Origin: an uncultured Fimbriimonadaceae bacterium
Lineage (GTDB): Bacteria; Armatimonadota; Fimbriimonadia; Fimbriimonadales; Fimbriimonadaceae
Assembly (NCBI GenBank): GCA_937961665.1
Contig: CALGMO010000039.1
Coordinates: 1-45,944 of the forward strand
DNA length: 45,944 nt
Direction of reading: 5' to 3'
Shown: one piece after another, positions 41,117 to 45,944 of the stretch
How the letters are laid out: every line of letters starts with the position of its first letter
Numbering within the stretch: the first letter of the stretch is position 1
The notes under the pieces: generated by a model
The model's database searches: none
Seen by the model: the letters and a program-made list of their open reading frames with translations, nothing else
What the model was told of the DNA's origin: nothing
Position numbers and translations under genes: made by a program

Positions 41117-42460
41117 ATGAAGCTCACCTTCGCCGCGATCGGAGCCGTGCTCGTCCTGCTCAGCATCTTCGCCTACCGCACGTTGCCGAGCGAGAACACG
41201 GACGGCAAGACGCGCCTAGTCTGGGTGACCGACAACAACCCGGTGAGGGCCGAGCAGGTCGCGCTGTTCAACAAGCTCAATCCCGATCTGGAGCTGGTGA
41301 TCGACCCGGCCAACACCGACCAGCAGAAGGTGATCGTGCAGTCCATCGGCGGCGTCGGTCCCGATCTCTTCGACACCTACGGCCAGGAGTCGGCCGAGGC
41401 CTACGTCGCGTCGGGGATCGCGTGGGACATCACCGACCGTATGCTCGAGGCGGGCATCGACGTGCCGAAGGTGATCTGGCCCGTGGCGGTGCCCAGCTGC
41501 GTGGTCAACGGCCGGGTGTACGGCTTTCCGTGCAACGTCAACGCGAACGCGATCTGGTTCAACAAGGACGTCTTCGACCGAAGCGGGGTGCCCTACCCGA
41601 AGCCGGGATGGACTTGGGAGGAGTTCATTGAGACCGCCAAGAAGCTGACGATCCGGGACGAGAAGGGCAGGGCCAAGCAGTTCGGGCTGTACTGGGATTT
41701 CGGCGCTACCCGGGACCTCGTCTACCAGCACGGAGGGCGCTACTTCGATCCCACCCTGACCCGTTGCACGCTGGACTCGCCGGAGGCGATCGCGGGCGTC
41801 AAGCTCTCGCACGCCCTGATGTACGTCCACAAGGTCGCTCCGACCCCGACGGAGGAGGCCGCGCTCTCCACGCAGGGCGGCTGGGGTTCCGGCGGCATCA
41901 CCTTCCTGATGAGCGGGCGCGTGGCGATGGCCTACGGCGGACGCTGGTGGCTGAACCTCATGCGCAAGCAGAAGGGTCTGCGCCTGGGGGTGGTGGAGAT
42001 CCCCTACGCCAAGGACAAGGTCACCGTGGGCGGCGCGCGCTGCACGTTCGTCAACAAGAACAGCCCGAAGCGCGAGCTGGCCCTGCGCTTCATCCGCTTC
42101 CTCGCCAGCCGGGAGTACAACGAGCTGCTGAACGACCAGGCGGACGCGCTGGCCCCGGTGATGGAGTACTGCTACACGGAACGCTTCCTGCACAACCCGG
42201 AGCATCCGGAGGAGGACTACAACGCCGTGTGGCGCGAGGTCGTCAAGAACTCCGTGCCTGCCGAGTTCTGCCCGTTCCTGCGCGGGGGAGAGATGGAGCC
42301 GATCAACACCCAGCTGGACCTGGTCCGAGGAGGTCTGAAGGATCCGGAGCTGGCCTGCAAGGACGCCGCGAGGAACGCCACCGCGCGCATCCGCCGCAAC
42401 GCCCGCCTCATCCCGCACCTCGGCCGGCTGTACCGAGAACGAACCGGAATGGATCCATGA
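41117..42460 (+). CDS. ABC sugar-binding protein (family 1), membrane-anchored
   Basis: A 447-residue extracellular solute-binding protein. The N-terminal hydrophobic segment (KLTFAAIGAVLVLLSIFAY) has no lipobox cysteine and no evident cleavage site, so it may stay as a membrane anchor. Family features include LVWVTDNNPVRAEQVALFN, VGPDLFDTYGQ, YGFPCNVNANAIWFNKDVF and GWTWEEF, all seen in maltose/trehalose-type binding proteins. The C-terminus is basic (ARIRRNARLIPHLGRLYRER), which is unusual. It is first of three importer genes and overlaps the next at ATGA. Likely ligand: an oligosaccharide handled by the neighbouring glycosidase and sulfatase. Confidence 0.9.
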   Translation: MKLTFAAIGAVLVLLSIFAYRTLPSENTDGKTRLVWVTDNNPVRAEQVALFNKLNPDLELVIDPANTDQQKVIVQSIGGVGPDLFDTYGQESAEAYVASGIAWDITDRMLEAGIDVPKVIWPVAVPSCVVNGRVYGFPCNVNANAIWFNKDVFDRSGVPYPKPGWTWEEFIETAKKLTIRDEKGRAKQFGLYWDFGATRDLVYQHGGRYFDPTLTRCTLDSPEAIAGVKLSHALMYVHKVAPTPTEEAALSTQGGWGSGGITFLMSGRVAMAYGGRWWLNLMRKQKGLRLGVVEIPYAKDKVTVGGARCTFVNKNSPKRELALRFIRFLASREYNELLNDQADALAPVMEYCYTERFLHNPEHPEEDYNAVWREVVKNSVPAEFCPFLRGGEMEPINTQLDLVRGGLKDPELACKDAARNATARIRRNARLIPHLGRLYRERTGMDP

Positions 42461-43425
42461 CGAGCGCCGCCCGACACCGCCGCAACCTGCTCATCGCGCT
42501 CAGCTTCCTGCTGCCGAACTTCCTCGGGTTTCTGATCTTCACGCTCGGGCCGGTGGTCTTCACCTTCGGCGCCGCCTTCACCAACTGGGACCTGCAGGGA
42601 ATCGAGCCTCTCCGTTGGGTCGGGCTGTTCAACTTCGCGACGCTCGCATCCGACGATCGGTTCTGGATCTACCTGGTGAACACCATCTACTTCCTGCTGG
42701 GGATGCCTTTCGCCATCGCCGGCTCGCTGGCGGTCGCCGTGCTGCTCTCCACCAAGATCCGCGGACTGGTCGTGTACCGCACGCTGCTGTACCTTCCCAG
42801 CGTGACGAGCGGCGTGGCGGTGATGCTGCTGTGGAAGGTGCTGTACAACCCCGACTTCGGGCCGATCAACCACCTGATTGAGACGTTCCTCGGGTGGCTG
42901 GGCTTCGAGAACGCCAAGGGGCCGGCATGGCTGCTGTCCACCCAGAACCTGTTCGCGCTGGCCGTCGAGCGCCTCGGCATCGACCCCGGGCAGTTCGGGC
43001 TCGGGGCACGCGAGGCGATCATCCTGATGGGCCTCTGGGGGGCGGTCGGGGGCGGCAACATGCTTCTGTACCTCGCCGCCCTCACCAACGTGCCGAAGGA
43101 GCTGCAGGAGGCGGCCGAGCTGGACGGGGCCACCCGCTGGCAGAACTTCCGCAACGTCACCTGGCCTCAGCTCGCGCCCACGACGTTCTTCATCGTGGTG
43201 ATGGGCTTCATCGGCGGCCTGCAGGGCGGGTTCGAGCAGGCGCGGGTGATGACCGGCGGCGGCCCGGCCGGCACCACCACCACGCTCGCCTACTACATCT
43301 ACAACAAGGCGTTCACCGAGTTCCAGATGGGCTACGCCAGCGCGGTGGCGCTCGTGCTGTTCGCGCTCATCTTCGCGGTGACGCTGATCAACTGGAAGTT
43401 CGGGAACAAGGAGCTGAACTACTGA
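42457..43425 (+). CDS. ABC sugar permease, MalF/UgpA type
   Basis: A 322-residue permease with six predicted membrane helices, beginning LLIALSFLLPNFLGFLIFTL. The EAA loop for contact with the ATPase reads EAAELDGATRWQNFRNVTWPQL near residues 216-237. The region FVIVVMGF-like FFIVVMGFIGGLQGGFEQARVMTGGGP is characteristic of the MalF/LacF group. It is coupled to its neighbours by ATGA at the start and TGATG at the end. It forms a channel with the following permease; the ATPase is not in this window. Confidence 0.93.
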   Translation: MTSAARHRRNLLIALSFLLPNFLGFLIFTLGPVVFTFGAAFTNWDLQGIEPLRWVGLFNFATLASDDRFWIYLVNTIYFLLGMPFAIAGSLAVAVLLSTKIRGLVVYRTLLYLPSVTSGVAVMLLWKVLYNPDFGPINHLIETFLGWLGFENAKGPAWLLSTQNLFALAVERLGIDPGQFGLGAREAIILMGLWGAVGGGNMLLYLAALTNVPKELQEAAELDGATRWQNFRNVTWPQLAPTTFFIVVMGFIGGLQGGFEQARVMTGGGPAGTTTTLAYYIYNKAFTEFQMGYASAVALVLFALIFAVTLINWKFGNKELNY

Positions 43426-44258
43426 TGGCCGCCGAGAACATCAAGGGGGAACGCGCCCGCAAGTTCGCCGCGCACGTCACGCTCTGGGTGCTCGCGGCCC
43501 TGTCGCTGCTGCCGTTCTTCTGGATGGTGTTGACCAGCTTCAAGCCGCTCGCCGAGGTCGAGTCGCCCAACCCGTTCCCGACCGAGTGGCACCCGGAGAA
43601 CTACCGCCTGGTGTTCGAGCAGGTGCCTTTCGCCCGCTACTATTTCAACAGCGTGTTCATCGCGGCCTGGTGCACGTTCCTCGTGGTGCTCACCAGCTCG
43701 ATGGCCGCCTACGCCTTCAGCCGGCTGCACTGGCCCGGAAGGGACCATGTGTTCCGCCTGTACCTGGCGACCATGATGATCCCCGGCCTGGTGACGACGA
43801 TCCCGAACTTCAGCCTGATGGTTCGGCTGCACCTGCTCGACAGCTACCAGGGTCTGATCATCCCGGCCGCGTTCAGCGCGTTCGGGACGTTCATGCTGCG
43901 TCAGTTCATGATGTCCATCCACCCGGCCTTGGACGAGTCCGCCGAGGTCGACGGCGCGCGGCCCTGGCAGATCTTCTGGGACATCATCCTGCCCCTCGCC
44001 CGGCCCGGGCTGGTGACTCTGGCGATCTTCACCTTCATGGGGAACTACGGGTCGCTGTTCTGGCCGCTGATCATGGTCAAGAGCGAGGCGCTGCGCACGC
44101 TTCCGATCGGCATGATGTACTTCGACAGCCAGTACGGCCGACAGACCAACGTGCTGATGGCGGCCAGCGTGATGAACATCGTGCCGCTGGTGGTGCTGTT
44201 CGTGGTCGGCCAGCGGTTCTTCGTGAAGGGCATCATGCTGGGAAGCGTGAAAGGCTGA
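43425..44258 (+). CDS. ABC sugar permease, MalG/UgpE type
   Basis: A 277-residue permease of the MalG group with about six helices. The signature opening is WVLAALSLLPFFWMVLTSFKP, followed by AAYAFSRLHWPGRD, and the EAA motif lies in LDESAEVDGARPWQIFWDIILPL. The C-terminal QRFFVKGIMLGSVKG is nearly invariant in this group and shows the protein is complete. The start overlaps the upstream stop as TGATG. It completes the channel; no nucleotide-binding subunit follows, so a shared MsmK/MalK-type ATPase encoded elsewhere is needed. Confidence 0.94.
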   Translation: MAAENIKGERARKFAAHVTLWVLAALSLLPFFWMVLTSFKPLAEVESPNPFPTEWHPENYRLVFEQVPFARYYFNSVFIAAWCTFLVVLTSSMAAYAFSRLHWPGRDHVFRLYLATMMIPGLVTTIPNFSLMVRLHLLDSYQGLIIPAAFSAFGTFMLRQFMMSIHPALDESAEVDGARPWQIFWDIILPLARPGLVTLAIFTFMGNYGSLFWPLIMVKSEALRTLPIGMMYFDSQYGRQTNVLMAASVMNIVPLVVLFVVGQRFFVKGIMLGSVKG

Positions 44259-44292
44259 ATCCGGTCCGGCCGCGTGGCATACTGTTGCCGCT

Positions 44293-45399
44293 ATGGCCGC
44301 ATCGGACTACGCTTCCCGCATCCGGCGGTTGGCCGGGGTGCTCGAGGAGCTCGGCTACGACGCGTTCCTCGCGAGCTCGCCGGTGACGATGGGCTTTCTG
44401 CACGGGCTGTTCGAGGGCGGAGGCGAGCGCTTCCTGACGCTCGCGGTGAGCCGCTCGGGCGACTGCCGCCTGATCTGCCCGGGACTCTCGGCCACGCAGG
44501 CCCGCCGCCAGGGAGTCCGGGACGTGCGGCCCTGGAACGACGGCCAGGACCCGATGGTCCATGTGGCGGAGCTGGCGCAGGATTGGGGGCTGTCCTCCGG
44601 GTTGATCGCCGTGGAGGACGAGATGCGCGCCGACCACCTGCTCGCGATCCAGAGGACGCTGCCCGCCGCGCTGTTCCGCCCCGGCCGAGAGGCGATCGAG
44701 GCGTTCATGGGCCGCAAGGAACCTTGGGAGGTGGAGCGCCTGGAGCGGGCCGGGGCGATCGCGGACGCGGCCTTCGAGGCGTTGCTGGGCTGGCTCCGGC
44801 CCGGAATGACGGAGGCGGAGGTCGCCCGGCGGATCGAGGAGGAGATGGCCCAGAGGGGCGGCGGACCGGGCTTCTGCATCGTCGCGACCGGGGCGAACGG
44901 CGCCGAGCCCCACCACCTGAACGATGAGACCGTCCTGCAGCCGGGCGACGCCGTCGTGCTGGACTTCGGTTGCTCGGTGGAGCGCTATCCCAGCGACATC
45001 ACCCGCACCGTGTGCCTCGGCCGCGCCTCCGACGAGCTGAAGAGGGTCTACGAGAGCGTCTTCCGCGCCCACCACGCCGGCAGGGAGGCCGCCCGGCTCG
45101 GCGCTCCTTGCCAGGAGGTCGATCGCGCGGCTCGCAGGGTGATCGCGGAGGCCGGTTACGGGGAGTTCTTCATGCACCGCACCGGGCACGGCATCGGCCT
45201 GAGGGGGCACGAGGACCCGTACATGGTCGAGGGGAACGAGACGCCGCTGGCCGTGGGGCACTGCTTCAGCGTGGAGCCGGGGGTGTACCTTCCGGGCCGG
45301 TTCGGAGTCCGGATCGAGAACATCGTGTGCATGACGGAGCAGGGCTGCCGGAGCCTGAACGCCGAGCCCGCGCCGGAAATCCTCGAGCTGCCGGTCTGA
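44293..45399 (+). CDS. M24-family metallopeptidase (Xaa-Pro aminopeptidase-like)
   Basis: A 368-residue creatinase/prolidase-fold enzyme. Metal ligands are Asp223 (LDFGCSV), Asp234 (SDITRT), His298 (HRTGHGIGL), Glu327 (VEPGVY) and Glu341 (RIENIV), all present and in order. The N-terminal 130 residues form the creatinase_N domain. It should remove N-terminal residues preceding proline or cleave Xaa-Pro dipeptides. TACTGT (44280-44285) lies 7 nt before the ATG with no Shine-Dalgarno, pointing to its own leaderless transcript rather than read-through from the importer. Confidence 0.9.
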   Translation: MAASDYASRIRRLAGVLEELGYDAFLASSPVTMGFLHGLFEGGGERFLTLAVSRSGDCRLICPGLSATQARRQGVRDVRPWNDGQDPMVHVAELAQDWGLSSGLIAVEDEMRADHLLAIQRTLPAALFRPGREAIEAFMGRKEPWEVERLERAGAIADAAFEALLGWLRPGMTEAEVARRIEEEMAQRGGGPGFCIVATGANGAEPHHLNDETVLQPGDAVVLDFGCSVERYPSDITRTVCLGRASDELKRVYESVFRAHHAGREAARLGAPCQEVDRAARRVIAEAGYGEFFMHRTGHGIGLRGHEDPYMVEGNETPLAVGHCFSVEPGVYLPGRFGVRIENIVCMTEQGCRSLNAEPAPEILELPV

Positions 45400-45437
45400 C
45401 GGCCCGGCGAGACTCGGCCGAGGTGCAACGTAGAACA

Positions 45438-45478
45438 CCGTTGGGGTACACCAACGGCCAGAAAGGGCCGCGTGGCCC
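45438..45478. repeat. Two hairpin-forming inverted repeats before nuoG
   Basis: CCGTTGG (45438-45444) with CCAACGG (45451-45457) is a perfect 7 bp inverted repeat with a 6 nt loop. GGGCC and GGCCC with loop GCGT follow at about 45465-45478. They lie in the 108 bp between the M24 gene and nuoG. No T-run follows, so they are not a clear terminator; a structured leader or operator is possible. Confidence 0.4.
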
Positions 45479-45507
45479 CGGCGCAGCGCAGATTGGGGCG
45501 AACCCGC

Positions 45508-45944
45508 ATGGCGAAGAAAACCGAAGCTCCTCCCGTCAACATCACCGTCAACGGCATCGACCTCCAAGTCCCCAAGGGCGAGCTGATCGTCGAGTCCGTC
45601 AAGCGGTTGGGCCTCGAAATCCCGATCTTCTGCTACCACCCGAGGATGAAGCCGGTCGGGATGTGCCGGATGTGCCTGGTGGAGGTCGGCATGAAGCAGC
45701 CGGACGGTTCGGTGCGGAAGATGCCCAAGCCCCAGGCCGCCTGCACGCTGCCCGCCTCCGAGGGTCTGGTGATCTTCACCGACACCGAGCAGGTCCATAA
45801 GGACCGCAAGGGCGTTCTCGAGTTCCTCCTGATCAACCACCCGCTGGACTGCCCGATCTGCGACCGCGGCGGCGAGTGCCCCCTGCAGAACAACACGCTG
45901 TTCTACGGCCCCTCCACCAGCCGGTTCGTGGAGATGAAGCGGCA
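45508..45944 (+). CDS. nuoG: NADH-quinone oxidoreductase subunit G, N-terminal part (runs off the window)
   Basis: The first 145 residues of the iron-sulfur subunit of respiratory complex I. A ferredoxin-like [2Fe-2S] domain has Cys42, Cys53, Cys56 and Cys79 (CYHPRMKPVGMCRMC, ACTLP). Next come the His/Cys ligands of the following [4Fe-4S] cluster: His111, Cys115, Cys118 and Cys124 (NHPLDCPICDRGGEC). The protein sits on the cytoplasmic arm and passes electrons from NADH toward quinone. The molybdopterin-like domain expected further on is outside the window. An NAD-reducing hydrogenase or formate dehydrogenase subunit is a less likely alternative. Confidence 0.88.
   Translation, partial: MAKKTEAPPVNITVNGIDLQVPKGELIVESVKRLGLEIPIFCYHPRMKPVGMCRMCLVEVGMKQPDGSVRKMPKPQAACTLPASEGLVIFTDTEQVHKDRKGVLEFLLINHPLDCPICDRGGECPLQNNTLFYGPSTSRFVEMKR

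Noticed and set aside
1-45944. Mobile elements, prophage genes or CRISPR arrays
   Set aside because: I saw no transposase or integrase motifs, no terminal repeats around gene groups and no regularly spaced repeats.

Overview
High-GC bacterial chromosome, about 46 kb, densely packed with 43 protein-coding genes (two of them cut by the window edges) and one tRNA. There are no insertion sequences, phage genes or CRISPR arrays. A protein with a PEP-CTERM sorting tail, many LacI-type regulators beside sugar genes, a DUF4914 PEPCK-like protein and a fused E1 alpha/beta dehydrogenase suggest an environmental, saccharolytic member of the Armatimonadota (Fimbriimonas-like). That placement is an inference from gene content, not from a marker phylogeny. 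Many promoters carry a -10 close to TAnAAT, often followed by GG. In about ten genes this hexamer lies only 5-10 nt before the start codon, which implies frequent leaderless transcription.

Region 1 (1-3422): start of pyrB, pyrR, a DUF503 protein and a TIM-barrel sugar isomerase on the minus strand, an MFS exporter, and a bacteriohemerythrin lacking one iron ligand. Region 2 (3534-8754): a four-gene operon whose families match the D-apiose/D-apionate pathway step by step (ApnL lactonase, ApsD-type Gfo/Idh/MocA dehydrogenase, ApnO oxidoisomerase, OiaC-type TIM-barrel decarboxylase), followed by a convergent LacI regulator. Region 3 (8816-12717): an S41 protease with a Ser/His/Glu-type site, two tandem ClpS-like adaptors and a YfhO-like membrane protein.

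Region 4 (12724-22108): a divergent regulon around a DeoR regulator. DeoR and a fused E1 alpha/beta 2-oxoacid dehydrogenase go one way. E2, a PHP-type hydrolase, a class II aldolase fused to a sorbitol-6-phosphate-dehydrogenase-like SDR, and an enlarged zinc alcohol dehydrogenase go the other way. The divergent promoter holds two copies of a TGTGnCACAA palindrome. This looks like a complete but unassigned carbohydrate pathway and is the best candidate for a new system here.

Region 5 (22109-25648): ilvB-ilvN-ilvC preceded by a textbook attenuator: promoter, a leader peptide rich in Leu/Val/Ile, and mutually exclusive pause, antiterminator and terminator hairpins. Region 6 (25632-32905): dapF, a large coiled-coil protein of unknown function, a thioesterase, an alpha/beta hydrolase, tRNA-Gly(CCC), an HD-domain protein, a PEP-CTERM protein and a nitroreductase.

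Region 7 (32909-44258): a second sugar-use locus with a six-hairpin glycosidase-like protein, LacI, a sulfatase, a LacI-like sensor without a DNA-binding domain, a DUF4914 protein, and an ABC sugar importer (binding protein plus two permeases, no ATPase). The palindrome TAACGCGTTA lies at the importer promoter, and nearly the same site lies at the LacI promoter, so the LacI protein probably controls itself and the importer. Region 8 (44293-45944): an M24 peptidase and the start of nuoG (respiratory complex I).
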